NCBI RefSeq assembly: GCF_028898845.1
Contig: NZ_CP118574.1
Span: forward strand, 7,179,001 to 7,243,000
Direction: 5' to 3'
Length of the DNA stretch: 64,000 nt
Origin: Streptomyces sp. WZ-12
GTDB lineage: Bacteria; Actinomycetota; Actinomycetes; Streptomycetales; Streptomycetaceae
Part shown: one piece after another, positions 1-8,802 of the stretch
Numbering within the stretch: the first letter of the stretch is position 1
Layout: each line of letters begins with the position of its first letter
Notes under the pieces: generated by a model
Seen by the model: only the letters and a program-made list of their open reading frames with translations
Database searches by the model: none
Told to the model about the DNA's origin: nothing
Translations under genes and position numbers: made by a program

Positions 1-1125
1 GTCTGCCCGACGGCCGACGTCCTCGCCCGAGACTTCCCCACGTTCGACACCAAGACCGTGGTTGACGAGCCGCTTGAGTACCTCATCGACGTCCTGCGAG
101 ACACCAAGAAGCGCGCCCTTGCAGAGCGCGGCCTGACCCTCGCAGCAGAGTCCTGGGAGGAAGGCGATACCGAAGCCTCTCTGCGCGTCGTCCGCGAGAT
201 GCTCCAAGTCATCGCTGACGACGTTCCCACTGGAGTCGACTATGACCTGACCCAGAACGGCGACGAACGACTGGAGCGCTACGCCGCCTACAAGGACCTC
301 GACGGCGAACTCGTCGGCCTGCCCACCGGATTCGAGTCCCTGGACAAGGCCACAGGCGGCCTTGTCCAGGGACAGCTCATTGTCTTCACCGGACTGGCCA
401 AGAGCGGCAAGACGCAGCTTTCCCTCAACGTCTCGAAACACATTCACGACCAGGGCAAGACCATGCTCGTCTTCACCTTCGAGATGGTCGCGGCCGAACT
501 GGGCGAACGCCTCGACGCCCTCAACGCGAAGGTCTCGCTGTCCAGGCTGCGCTCCGGTGAGTTGACACCCCTTGAGTACAAGAGGCTGGAGAAATCCGTC
601 CGAGCCATGGAAGGCAAGACGCCGTTCGTCATCAGCGAGGACATCAAGGCGAACACTTCGCTCGGCGCGGTGCAGGCGAAGATCGACGAAGTCAAGCCCG
701 ACGTCTGCTTGATCGATGGCATCTACTTCCTGGTCGACGAGATCTCGGGCGAGCGCATGACGAATACGGCCTTGACCAATATCGCTCAGGGCTGCAAGAG
801 ACTGGCTCGAACCAGCAACATCCCCATCGTCATCACCACACAGTCCCTCCGCTCAAAAATGGGCGCCAATGGCTTGTCGGCAGGCTCGGTCGGATACACC
901 AGCGCCTTCGAGCAGTACGCAGACGTACTGCTCGGAGTAGAGACGACCGACAACAAGGCAGAGACCAAGCTCAAGATTCTGGCCAGCCGCAACTGCCCGA
1001 CAGACGAATTCCTCCTCGTATGGGACTTCGAGACGTCCACCTTCGAGGAAGCCAAGATCGACTTCAGTGCATATAGCGAGGGGGAAGACGATGCGGAGGA
1101 CTGGTTCGGCCACCGCGCAGCGTGA
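1..1125 (+). CDS. DnaB-like replicative helicase, 5'-partial
   Basis: The frame is open from the first base, so the N-terminus is cut by the window edge; an internal ATG/GTG near 58 is not a convincing start. A RecA-fold ATPase core is visible. The Walker A motif GLAKSGKT is encoded at 391-414 and a Walker B-like strand DVCLIDG at about 700-720. The layout LPTGFESLDKATGG before Walker A is typical of DnaB/RecA-type helicases. The gene leads into a primase gene that starts inside its 3' end, so helicase and primase are translationally coupled. It probably unwinds phage DNA at the fork. The C-terminus is acidic. Confidence 0.8.
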   Translation, partial: VCPTADVLARDFPTFDTKTVVDEPLEYLIDVLRDTKKRALAERGLTLAAESWEEGDTEASLRVVREMLQVIADDVPTGVDYDLTQNGDERLERYAAYKDLDGELVGLPTGFESLDKATGGLVQGQLIVFTGLAKSGKTQLSLNVSKHIHDQGKTMLVFTFEMVAAELGERLDALNAKVSLSRLRSGELTPLEYKRLEKSVRAMEGKTPFVISEDIKANTSLGAVQAKIDEVKPDVCLIDGIYFLVDEISGERMTNTALTNIAQGCKRLARTSNIPIVITTQSLRSKMGANGLSAGSVGYTSAFEQYADVLLGVETTDNKAETKLKILASRNCPTDEFLLVWDFETSTFEEAKIDFSAYSEGEDDAEDWFGHRAA

Positions 1126-2050
1126 GCTGATCCCTGGTGATGTCCCTTCTGCACTCGCTGAGCTAGGCATCGCCGTCCTCGGTGACGACGGCGACAACTT
1201 CAAAATCCAGTGCCCCGCCCACCAAGAGCGCGTCGGAAAAACCGATGCCCACCCCAGCTGCTACGTCCACTCGGAATCCGGCGTCTTCATCTGCTTCAGC
1301 TGCGAGTGGGCTGGACCCTTCTCCCGGCTCGTCGCTTGGATGCACGGCACCGACCGGGCCAGCGCCACCGCGTGGATCGCCTCCAAGGGCACCATTGGAC
1401 GCGCGCTGCGCCTCCTGCGCGGTAGCGAGGAGGAAGAATCGGATTCACCAGAGGTCACCGAAGCACACCTGGCTCTATTCACTGACCCGCCGGAGACAGC
1501 TCGTCGACAGCGGGGACTCACCCTGGCGTCTTGTCAGAAGTACGGCGTGCTGTGGGACCAGCACAGGGAATGCTGGATTCTCCCCATCCGGGACGGTGAT
1601 GGCCAACTGCTCGGCTGGCAGGAGAAGTCCAGGCGCCACTTCCGCAACTTCCCGGACGGCGTTGCCAAGGGCACCACCCTGTTCGGGGGGCACATCGGAA
1701 CGACACCGACGCTGGTCATGGTGGAATCACCCCTCGACACCGTTCGCATGGACTCAGTCGGCATTGAGGGTGGGCGAGCCACATACGGAGTGCACGTCAC
1801 GCCCGAGCAGATACGCCAGGCCATGAACACCAGCTCCTGCATCATCCTCGCGCAAGATAACGATCGGCCAGGTCGGAAGGCGCGAGCCAAGCTCTACCGC
1901 ACATACCGATGTCGCGGAACACGGCTCCTGTACTGGGACTATTCAGAGTGCACAGCGAAAGACCCTGGTGAAATGAACGCCTTCGAACTCTACGATGCCT
2001 ACGACGCCGCCTACTCGCCTCTCACACGGCGCCTCACATTGCGGCAGTAA
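1091..2050 (+). CDS. DnaG-type DNA primase (CHC2 zinc finger plus Toprim)
   Basis: This 319-residue protein starts at ATG 1091, eight bases after a GAGGGGG ribosome site inside the 3' end of the helicase gene. An N-terminal zinc-binding module is seen as CPAH...HPSCYV...FICFSCEW, matching the CHC2 finger of DnaG. A Toprim-like segment follows, with the acidic motif MVESPLDTVRM and then ILAQDNDRPG. This pairing indicates synthesis of RNA primers for the phage fork. It is shorter than cellular DnaG because the helicase-binding C-terminal domain is absent or reduced. The adjacent helicase suggests the two act as a pair. Confidence 0.85.
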   Translation: MRRTGSATAQRELIPGDVPSALAELGIAVLGDDGDNFKIQCPAHQERVGKTDAHPSCYVHSESGVFICFSCEWAGPFSRLVAWMHGTDRASATAWIASKGTIGRALRLLRGSEEEESDSPEVTEAHLALFTDPPETARRQRGLTLASCQKYGVLWDQHRECWILPIRDGDGQLLGWQEKSRRHFRNFPDGVAKGTTLFGGHIGTTPTLVMVESPLDTVRMDSVGIEGGRATYGVHVTPEQIRQAMNTSSCIILAQDNDRPGRKARAKLYRTYRCRGTRLLYWDYSECTAKDPGEMNAFELYDAYDAAYSPLTRRLTLRQ

Positions 2051-2083
2051 CACCCGAGTCAGCCTCGGTGAAAAGCTGATGGG

Positions 2084-3694
2084 GTGTTCGTTGGCAAGCT
2101 CCACCCCTATCAGGAACAGGACGTCGGGCACATAACCCAGCGCGGAGCCGTACTCTGCGCCTACACCATGGGTTTGGGCAAGACAGTCCTGTCCCTTGCC
2201 GTGACGGAGGAATGGCTGGCACAGGACGATGTCAGCACGTGCATGATTGTGGTGCCCGCATCGCTGAAGTGGCAATGGGCCCAGTCGATAGCCGAGTTCA
2301 CTGACGTTCCCACCGTGCAGCGGCGGGTAGGCCGGGCCACGATGACCGTGCCGGACAGCACGGTGTGCGCTGTCATCGACGGAAGCAAGGCACAGAAGGC
2401 CAAGCAATACGAGGCCGTCCTTGCACAGCGTCCCGAGTACATCGTCCTCGGATACGAACAGGTCATCCACGACTGGCCCCAGGTCCTGCGCATCAAACCG
2501 GATGCCGTCGTCCTCGACGAGGCGAGCTTCATCAAGAGCTTCCGGGCGCAGCGGACCAAAAAGCTGAAGCGTCTGACAGCCCGATACCGGCTCGCCTTGA
2601 GCGGGACCGTCATCGACAACGGGCAACCAGAGGAACTTTTCAGCCTCTTCGAGTGGGTTGACCCCGTGCTGCTGGGGCGATGGGACCTCTTCGACGCCTC
2701 CTTCATCGAGCGCAGTCGCGCAGGATTCCCCATCGCGTACAAGAACTTGCCGCTCCTCCACCAGAAGCTCAGCACGGCGATGATTCGACGAACCTACCGA
2801 GACGCCGATGTCGCCCCCTACATGCCGAAGGTTCGAGAGTCGGTTCTCCCTGTACAGCTCACCATTGGGACGCGCCGTGCCTACGAGCACATCGCCCAGG
2901 ACGTGCTCACCGAGCTGGACAAGGTCGGGGGAGGAACTGGCTCACTGGACCTAGCGGCGCTCTACGCGGGCAGGGCCGGCACAGGCAGCAGTGCACAGGG
3001 CCGGGTGATGGCAAGGCTGTCTGCGCTTCAGATGCTCCTCAACTATCCGTTCCTTCTCGAAGCCTCGGCTGCTGACTACGCCTCCGGAGACGGTGGCAGC
3101 GAGTATGCGGCCACCCTCATGAAGGAAGGCGTACTTGATGGAGTCGACGGTTCCCCGAAAGTGGACGCCGTCGTTCGGTACCTCCAGAAGGAGCTGCTGA
3201 AGGACCCGGAGCTGAAAGTCGTCGCCTTCGCCTTTCACAAGGGCGTGCTGCCTGTACTGGCTGACCGGCTTGCCGCGTGGCCCTCTGTCTGCTTTACCGG
3301 CGACATGTCAGCCAAGGCCAAAGCTGAGGCGAAGGTGCTCTTCCAGACCGATCCCAGAGTTCGCCTCTTTCTTGCGAGCGACGCAGGCGGGTACGGCGTG
3401 GACCTGCCACAGGCGAGGGTGCTGGTCAACGTAGACCAACGGGATTCCAGCGGAGCCATGGATCAGCGCAACACCCGCCATGTACGGGCGAGTTCGCATT
3501 TCCCCGAGGTCGAAGTCGTCAACGTCGTGGTGCAAGGCACGATCGAAGAACGCCGCCTGGAGCGCCTTGAAATCAAGCGGCGCACAGTCGACGCCATCCT
3601 CGACGGACGCGGCGCCGATCGGGATGGGCGAGTGGTGAACGACGTCGAATCGCTGCGTCAGCACTTGGAACGCACTCTTGGGAGTGTGGCCTGA
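2084..3694 (+). CDS. SNF2/superfamily 2 DNA helicase-like ATPase
   Basis: A 536-residue protein with a GTG start at 2084. Motif I is MGLGKTV near residue 30 and motif II is VVLDEASF (DEAS in place of DEAH). Later helicase motifs include LALSGTVIDN and a C-terminal RecA-like lobe with SDAGGYGVDLPQA and RHVRASSHFPEVEVV. This is the SNF2-like DEAD-box layout common in actinophage replication modules. It presumably remodels or translocates on phage DNA during replication or recombination; the exact role is not known. It lies 33 bases after the primase gene on the same strand. Confidence 0.85.
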   Translation: MFVGKLHPYQEQDVGHITQRGAVLCAYTMGLGKTVLSLAVTEEWLAQDDVSTCMIVVPASLKWQWAQSIAEFTDVPTVQRRVGRATMTVPDSTVCAVIDGSKAQKAKQYEAVLAQRPEYIVLGYEQVIHDWPQVLRIKPDAVVLDEASFIKSFRAQRTKKLKRLTARYRLALSGTVIDNGQPEELFSLFEWVDPVLLGRWDLFDASFIERSRAGFPIAYKNLPLLHQKLSTAMIRRTYRDADVAPYMPKVRESVLPVQLTIGTRRAYEHIAQDVLTELDKVGGGTGSLDLAALYAGRAGTGSSAQGRVMARLSALQMLLNYPFLLEASAADYASGDGGSEYAATLMKEGVLDGVDGSPKVDAVVRYLQKELLKDPELKVVAFAFHKGVLPVLADRLAAWPSVCFTGDMSAKAKAEAKVLFQTDPRVRLFLASDAGGYGVDLPQARVLVNVDQRDSSGAMDQRNTRHVRASSHFPEVEVVNVVVQGTIEERRLERLEIKRRTVDAILDGRGADRDGRVVNDVESLRQHLERTLGSVA

Positions 3695-3721
3695 ATCACG
3701 CTGATGTGGGGTCTGGCTTGT

Positions 3722-3857
3722 CGGCCGTGAAGCCCAAACGCCTTCTATGAAAGGCGTCTTCTCGACCTGCCCTTCTGTGCCTCCAAACCCGTTTGGTCCG
3801 CCCGCTGTTCGTTTGAGTGAGAGCAGTGCATTAGCAGTGCAACAACAGTGCTGTTGT
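3722..3857 (+). promoter_or_regulatory. Candidate control region: hairpin, direct repeats and a dyad
   Basis: The 260-base gap between the SNF2 gene and the next gene holds a hairpin (CGCCTT/AAGGCG, about 3740-3753), which may be a weak terminator. It also holds two direct copies of AGCAGTGCA at 3822-3830 and 3833-3841, and a perfect 7-bp dyad ACAACAG-TG-CTGTTGT at 3842-3857. A TTGAGT hexamer at about 3813 could be a -35 element. This looks like an operator or promoter for the gene run starting at 3955. No regulator is assigned. Confidence 0.4.
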
Positions 3858-3954
3858 AGTGTTCTGGATGTCGAGAGGGTCCGCGGGAACGCCTCCAGCC
3901 AGGCCGGCCCAACCTTCCGACAGTCCATCTGACGTGCCCTCGGGAGGGAATCCA

Positions 3955-4419
3955 ATGCAATTCTCCGACGCCCCTGCATCCAGTGCGCTGACGGCAAGCA
4001 CTCCCGAGAGTGACTTCAATCGCAAGGCGGCTCAGTGGGCTCTCATCCGGGACCGAGTCGAGGCTCAGAATCGCGTTCTTGACGGTCTCAAGGACGCGAT
4101 GGTCACTGACCTGAAAAACCATGGGGTCAAGGACGACAAGGGTTCCTTTGTCATCGACCTCGGGACTTCCTATGAGGTGGCTGGTAAGTCCTTCTCGGCG
4201 ATGAAGTATGAACGTTCGGTCAGACGCGCAGCTGACGAGAACGTTGCCGAAGAGCTTGCGCAGAAGAAGGGACTGCTCGATCGCCTCTTTCCCCGCCAGC
4301 GCATGTTCGACCCCGACGAGGTTTACGTCCTCCTACAGGAAGACCTGCTCACCGAAGACGAAGTCGACGCCATATTCCCCGAGCACGAGTCCTTCCGACT
4401 CGTCCGAGTGGGGAAGTAA
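3955..4419 (+). CDS. Hypothetical phage protein in replication module
   Basis: A 154-residue protein whose start ATG at 3955 follows a clear CGGGAGGGA ribosome site; the open frame extends further upstream without a good start. It is predicted mostly alpha-helical and charged, with a central stretch around DRVEAQNRVLDGLKD that could form a coiled coil. The C-terminal half is rich in acidic residues. I do not recognise the family. It begins a coupled set (stop TAA then ATG with no gap) with a MerR-fold DNA-binding protein and sits among replication genes, so a role in DNA metabolism is an inference from position only. Confidence 0.7.
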   Translation: MQFSDAPASSALTASTPESDFNRKAAQWALIRDRVEAQNRVLDGLKDAMVTDLKNHGVKDDKGSFVIDLGTSYEVAGKSFSAMKYERSVRRAADENVAEELAQKKGLLDRLFPRQRMFDPDEVYVLLQEDLLTEDEVDAIFPEHESFRLVRVGK

Positions 4420-4917
4420 ATGACCACGCACATGCGCAACTTCAAGGTAATCGCGGGCGAAGGCCGGGGCAGTGATGGTGCCTACTACCCAGGCTCCTCT
4501 CGGCGAATACGATCAGTCGACACCAGCACGATGCGGCTCGTTGAGCCCCAGCCCACCGGGCCCGCCTGGGACGCCAGGCCGCGAGTGCTGAGAGTTGGGC
4601 GCCAGTACCACGAATTCTTCAGCATCGGCCCCTTGTCCCAGGCACTTAACCGCTCCCCAGTGACTATCCGGAAGTGGGAGCGCAATGGGACCATCCCGTC
4701 CCCTACCTTCGTCATCAAGGGACAGACGGAGCGAGGAAACCGGAGGCTCTACACCAGAGAGCAAGTTGAGGGGATGATTCGCATCGCCGAAGAGGAAGGA
4801 ATCCTCCACCACGCAGGCGAGGCAATCCATATCTCAGACACGCGATTCTCAGAGCGCGTCATCGCACTCTTTAAATCCCTTGCCAACACCGCTACCGACG
4901 ACAAGCAGGCAGCGTGA
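4420..4917 (+). CDS. MerR-fold DNA-binding protein
   Basis: A 165-residue protein that starts immediately after the previous stop. Residues about 67-118 form a winged-helix of the MerR/excisionase type: FFSIGPLSQALNRSPVTIRKW gives the helix-turn-helix and RLYTREQVEGMI the wing and following helix. The first 60 residues are basic and low in structure. No metal-binding or effector domain is visible. It could be a phage regulator or an accessory DNA-bending protein. Because serine integrases need a recombination directionality factor, and some of these carry such folds, that role is possible but unproven. Confidence 0.7.
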   Translation: MTTHMRNFKVIAGEGRGSDGAYYPGSSRRIRSVDTSTMRLVEPQPTGPAWDARPRVLRVGRQYHEFFSIGPLSQALNRSPVTIRKWERNGTIPSPTFVIKGQTERGNRRLYTREQVEGMIRIAEEEGILHHAGEAIHISDTRFSERVIALFKSLANTATDDKQAA

Positions 4918-5165
4918 GCGACACCAACCCGCCCCTCTTCCGAAAGCGCGTCACCGAGCGCTTCAACATGGGAAGTTACGAGTTTGTCGAGGCTTCCGTC
5001 GACGTCGAATACAGCCCGGACCGGCACGACCTCGCCGACATTGAGGAAACCATCGACCATCTCCTCGTCCGTGAGCGACTGCTCGCGCGGAAGTTCACGA
5101 CAGAGGAGAACTCCTTCGTCCACGTCCATCCGGGACTGACCAAGCCGCACAGCAAGAGGAGTTGA
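4914..5165 (+). CDS. Hypothetical small protein
   Basis: An 83-residue protein starting at GTG 4914 with a 4-base overlap of the preceding stop (GTGA), so it is translationally coupled. The central part, VEASVDVEYSPDRHDLADIE, is acidic and followed by a helical segment. No family is recognised. Its place directly before a putative ssDNA-binding protein suggests an accessory DNA metabolism role, by position only. Confidence 0.65.
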   Translation: MSDTNPPLFRKRVTERFNMGSYEFVEASVDVEYSPDRHDLADIEETIDHLLVRERLLARKFTTEENSFVHVHPGLTKPHSKRS

Positions 5166-5166
5166 C

Positions 5167-6024
5167 ATGCCCCGAACCCGCGCAGCCTTTGATGACGACG
5201 AGGACATCGAGACGCGTCCGAGGCGCCACCGCGCTTTCGACGACGAAGACGAAGGCCCCCAGCGCCCTCGCGAGTCCGCCAGGAGCTCCTTCGGTGATGA
5301 TTCCGACGAACTGGACGAAGGCGTAGGACACAAGCGTCAACGCGATGGTGCCAAGGAGGATAAGCCGAGCCGGATCGATGCGTCGCGTCGTCACACGGCA
5401 GCCGCCGGCTGGGACGAATTCGAGAAGAACACCGGGTCTTCCGACAAGGCTGACTTCGAGGCCAAGAACAACCTCCGGTTGAAGGTCACCAATGACCCAC
5501 AGCTGATTAAGGTCCTCGACCCCGCGCCGTTCGACTCCATGGGCCAGCACTGGGTGCAGGAGATCAAGTCTGGCAAGAGGTCCTTCCGCTGCCTCGGCGA
5601 CAACTGCCCACTTTGCGAAGATCTTGACCACTACGCGCGCAAGCTTGCCTATCTCAACGTCGCCCTCCTCGATGAGAAGTCCGGCGATTGGGAGAATCGC
5701 GTCTGGGAGGTGGGCGTCAAGCTAGGCCGCAAGCTCCGGAAGATCGGCGAGGACGAAAAGCGCGGTCCCATCAATAACCCCAATCTCTACTTCTCGATCT
5801 CCAAGACCGGAGTCAAGACCTCTACCGAATACCACCTGGACCTGGTCAAGGCGCGAGACCTTGAGGACGACTGGGACATCGACCCCATCGACGAGAAGAC
5901 CTACCAGCGGCTGAGCGCGTCCCGCTACACGGAACCGTGGGAGCGCTTCAGCAAGGAAGCGGAACTTCGCCGTGTCGTATCTCGCCTCCTCGACGAGGAT
6001 ACCGACGACGAGTACGACGACTGA
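5167..6024 (+). CDS. Putative single-stranded DNA-binding protein
   Basis: This 285-residue protein has a highly acidic and basic patchy N-terminus (residues 1-70), a structured middle, and an acidic tail ending DEDTDDEYDD. The middle includes a Cys cluster RCLGDNCPLCEDLDHY typical of the zinc-containing gp32-like ssDNA-binding proteins annotated in actinophages. An acidic C-terminal tail is a shared trait of SSB-type proteins, used for partner contacts. The position just before a DNA polymerase fits. Assignment to the gp32-like family is my inference from the layout, not a full motif match. A strong terminator follows. Confidence 0.6.
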   Translation: MPRTRAAFDDDEDIETRPRRHRAFDDEDEGPQRPRESARSSFGDDSDELDEGVGHKRQRDGAKEDKPSRIDASRRHTAAAGWDEFEKNTGSSDKADFEAKNNLRLKVTNDPQLIKVLDPAPFDSMGQHWVQEIKSGKRSFRCLGDNCPLCEDLDHYARKLAYLNVALLDEKSGDWENRVWEVGVKLGRKLRKIGEDEKRGPINNPNLYFSISKTGVKTSTEYHLDLVKARDLEDDWDIDPIDEKTYQRLSASRYTEPWERFSKEAELRRVVSRLLDEDTDDEYDD

Positions 6025-6038
6025 CCCACAGTCCTAAC

Positions 6039-6086
6039 GGCCCCCTCCTGATCACACTGCACTGCACTGCCCATCAGGAGGGGGCC
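6039..6086 (+). terminator. Rho-independent type terminator
   Basis: Perfect 14-bp stem, 6039-6052 pairing with 6073-6086, with a loop rich in CACTG repeats and followed by CTCCTTTC. It closes the 3955-6024 transcript and lies just before the DNA polymerase gene. Confidence 0.8.
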
Positions 6087-6105
6087 CTCCTTTCACGGAA
6101 CTCGC

Positions 6106-8055
6106 ATGCGCAACGTAATCCTGACCAAGGAAGAACTCGCCGAAGCCATCGAGTACTTCAAGAAGCACGACAGCTTCGTGTTCGACGTGGAAACCGTTGG
6201 CGACCACCGAGGAGTCCCCACACAGAATCAGGTGACCTGGATATCCATGGCCACCCACGGAGCAGCGATAGCCATCCCCATGGGGCATCCAAATGGCAAC
6301 GTACTCCTGTCGAAGGCAACTCGGAAGAAGAACAAAGAGACAGGGAAGTTCGATGCCATCCCCGCCGTCTGGGACGCACCTCCCGCACAGCTGCGCCCCT
6401 CACAGGTCTTCGAAGCGCTCCAGCCCTTGATGTTCAGCGAGCGGCGAAAGATCGGACACAATGTGGTCTTCGACCTAGTCAGCGTCGCCAAGTACTACGA
6501 CAACCACGTCCCAACTCGCCCCTACGGCTGCTCGCTCGTCGCCAGCTGGCTGTTGGACGAGAACAGGCTCAACGGTCTCAAGCCTTTGATCGTGGCAACC
6601 TACGGCCACAAGTACGACAACGAGAACGTCGGCAAGAAAGTCGAGATCCACCCCTTCTCGAAGGCAGCCAGATACGCCATCCTCGATGCCAAATACCCAT
6701 GGTTGCTGTGGAATCGAGCTGTACCGCAGCTCAAGTCCGAGGGCCTATCCAGAGTGATGAGTCTTGAGCTTCAGGTCCTCGAAACCTTGCTGGACATGGC
6801 CCGGACAGGTGCACCGCTGGACATGGAGGCCCTGCACCAGCTCGATGGGGATCTGACCAACGAGCTGGAGGACATCACCAGCCGCGTCTATCAGGCAGCA
6901 GGCCGTATCTTCAATGTCAACTCGACCAAGCAGAAGTCCGAAGTTCTCTGGGGCGACCAGGCATCCGGGGGCCAGGGCCTCGCACCTGTAAATCTCACGC
7001 CGGGCGGCCGGAAGAAGAAGCGCGAACGCGCAAAGCCCACCATCTACGACTACAGCACCGACGCCGAAGCCCTCAAGAAATTCAACGGCAACCCGGTAGT
7101 CGACGCCCTCCTGGACTACCAGGAAGTCAACAAGCTGCTCAGCACCTACGTGCACGGCTACCTCGGAGTGGCAAGCGAGGGCAACAAGCCCAGCATCATC
7201 TTCAACGGCCGCATCCATCCGAGCTTCCAGCAGTACGGCACCGTCACCGGGCGCTTCAGCTGCGCCAAGCCCAACCTCCAGAATGTGCCAGCACCCAACA
7301 CGGAGCTGGGCACCAAGGTACGTGGGCTCTTTGTAGCGCCCCAAGGCTACAAGCTGCTCGTGGCCGACTACGGGCAGATCGAACTCCGCGTCATGGCCCA
7401 CTATTTGGGGCGAGGGGCGTGGTACGAGGGCTTCTTCGCTGGAACCGATGCGCACACCGCCACTGCATCAGCCGTGTACGGCGTCTCGCCGGAGGAAGTC
7501 ACCAAGGAGCAGCGGAACAACTCGAAGACCCTCGCGTTTGCGACGTTGTACGGGGCGCAGGCCGAAACGGTAGCCAAGTCGATGAAGTCAACCGTCGCGG
7601 AGGCAGAAGCGTTCCTGGATGTGCATCGACGGACCATGCCTGAGGTGTACGAGTTTCGGGATTGGCTGATCGCCAGGGCGCGCAAGCAAGAGGTCCCTCA
7701 CATACGGACGATCCTCGGGCGTAAACGCCGGCTACCGGATCTGGTTCACGGAACGAGTTGGATTCGAGAGAAGGCCGAGAGACAGTGCCTCAATTCGCTG
7801 ATCCAGGGCAGCGCTGGAGACCTCAACAAGATGGCAGTTGTCCGGATGGGGCACCTGTGCCGACAGAACCCGGACTGGCTCAATCTCTCGCTCACGGTTC
7901 ACGACGAACTGGTGGTGCACTGCCGCGAGGACAAAATTGAGGAGGGGTCAAAGCTCTTGCAGCAAGCGATGATCGGTGAGGGAATCCAAGGTGTGCTCAG
8001 CGTTCCCATCACGGCGGACGTCAAGGTGTGCGATCGATGGAGTGAGGCCAAGTGA
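6106..8055 (+). CDS. Phage DNA polymerase I (family A) with 3'-5' exonuclease domain
   Basis: A 649-residue polymerase. The N-terminal part has a DEDD-type exonuclease motif, FVFDVETVGDH near residue 25. The family A polymerase motifs are clear: motif A VADYGQIELRVMAHY, motif B RNNSKTLAFATLYG and motif C LTVHDELVVH. There is no 5'-nuclease domain, so it resembles T7-type phage polymerases rather than cellular Pol I. It is the likely replicative polymerase of this phage. The gene starts 19 bases after the previous terminator hairpin and overlaps the next gene by four bases (GTGA). Confidence 0.95.
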   Translation: MRNVILTKEELAEAIEYFKKHDSFVFDVETVGDHRGVPTQNQVTWISMATHGAAIAIPMGHPNGNVLLSKATRKKNKETGKFDAIPAVWDAPPAQLRPSQVFEALQPLMFSERRKIGHNVVFDLVSVAKYYDNHVPTRPYGCSLVASWLLDENRLNGLKPLIVATYGHKYDNENVGKKVEIHPFSKAARYAILDAKYPWLLWNRAVPQLKSEGLSRVMSLELQVLETLLDMARTGAPLDMEALHQLDGDLTNELEDITSRVYQAAGRIFNVNSTKQKSEVLWGDQASGGQGLAPVNLTPGGRKKKRERAKPTIYDYSTDAEALKKFNGNPVVDALLDYQEVNKLLSTYVHGYLGVASEGNKPSIIFNGRIHPSFQQYGTVTGRFSCAKPNLQNVPAPNTELGTKVRGLFVAPQGYKLLVADYGQIELRVMAHYLGRGAWYEGFFAGTDAHTATASAVYGVSPEEVTKEQRNNSKTLAFATLYGAQAETVAKSMKSTVAEAEAFLDVHRRTMPEVYEFRDWLIARARKQEVPHIRTILGRKRRLPDLVHGTSWIREKAERQCLNSLIQGSAGDLNKMAVVRMGHLCRQNPDWLNLSLTVHDELVVHCREDKIEEGSKLLQQAMIGEGIQGVLSVPITADVKVCDRWSEAK

Positions 8056-8453
8056 CCGAACAACCCCTGTCCATCACGGCAGAAGCTCTCCAGACGGAAC
8101 TGCTCATGGACATGTGCGAGAAGATCGACGACCAACTGGTCCATCAACTTGAGCAGCTGGGTCAAGCCGGGCGCAGCGAAGAAGTGCTCGCGATGGAAGT
8201 GCGTGCCTCACGAGCACGCGTTGAGAACGTCGCGCAGCTTATGCCCCTCATCGAGCTTTACAGCCGCCTCATCACCGATGGAATGTTCAGGGCTATGCTC
8301 AAACACCCCTCATTTTCCGGCCACAGCAAGGAAGAACAGCAACAGCTGATTGCCGAGTACGGGAACGTTCTCTTCGCCACCAACATCTCGATCCTCGCGA
8401 ACCTCGTCGACAAGCAGATCGTTCGCTTCGTACCACAGGAGGAAAGGCGATGA
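8052..8453 (+). CDS. Hypothetical helical phage protein
   Basis: A 133-residue protein with a GTG start overlapping the polymerase stop by four bases. It is predicted almost entirely alpha-helical, with heptad-like segments such as CEKIDDQLVHQLEQLG. No catalytic motif or family is recognised. Translational coupling to the polymerase on one side and to a zinc-ribbon protein (ATGA overlap) on the other suggests it works in replication, as an inference. Confidence 0.7.
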   Translation: MTEQPLSITAEALQTELLMDMCEKIDDQLVHQLEQLGQAGRSEEVLAMEVRASRARVENVAQLMPLIELYSRLITDGMFRAMLKHPSFSGHSKEEQQQLIAEYGNVLFATNISILANLVDKQIVRFVPQEERR

Positions 8454-8785
8454 GTGGATTCTGGGAGCGCGTTGTCGGCGTACCCGCATCAGCGCCAGCA
8501 ACCCCCGTCCCGCAGCCTCCTCCAGGGAAACTTGATCAGGGCGAGAGCCAGGCCACCAAGGCCCAATCCGCAAGGAGTGCAGCCCACTGCCCTTCGTGTG
8601 GATCAGGCAACTTCATGGCACCCCCCACTGCACCAGAACACCCGAGATGCTTTGAGTGCGGATACCCGAAGCTGCACTCGACCAGTGGGCTCATCGCCTC
8701 TTCCTCCGACGGGCCCGCGAAACCCGCACGCGTTCAGTCCCAAAGCAGCCCCAGCATCAACAACATCGTCAACCGCATCGGCTAA
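8450..8785 (+). CDS. Small zinc-ribbon protein
   Basis: A 111-residue protein with one four-cysteine zinc ribbon, CPSCGSGNFM and about 15 residues later RCFECGYP, between low-complexity Pro/Ser/Gln-rich flanks. It overlaps the preceding gene by ATGA. Such ribbons bind nucleic acid or protein; the precise function is unknown. It is followed after 17 bases by the ribonucleotide reductase. Confidence 0.7.
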   Translation: MSGFWERVVGVPASAPATPVPQPPPGKLDQGESQATKAQSARSAAHCPSCGSGNFMAPPTAPEHPRCFECGYPKLHSTSGLIASSSDGPAKPARVQSQSSPSINNIVNRIG

Positions 8786-8802
8786 CTGACCAAGGACATA
8801 GC

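Noticed and set aside
8786..8802. Cobalamin riboswitch upstream of the class II reductase
   Set aside because: Only 17 bases separate the two genes, far too few for a riboswitch.
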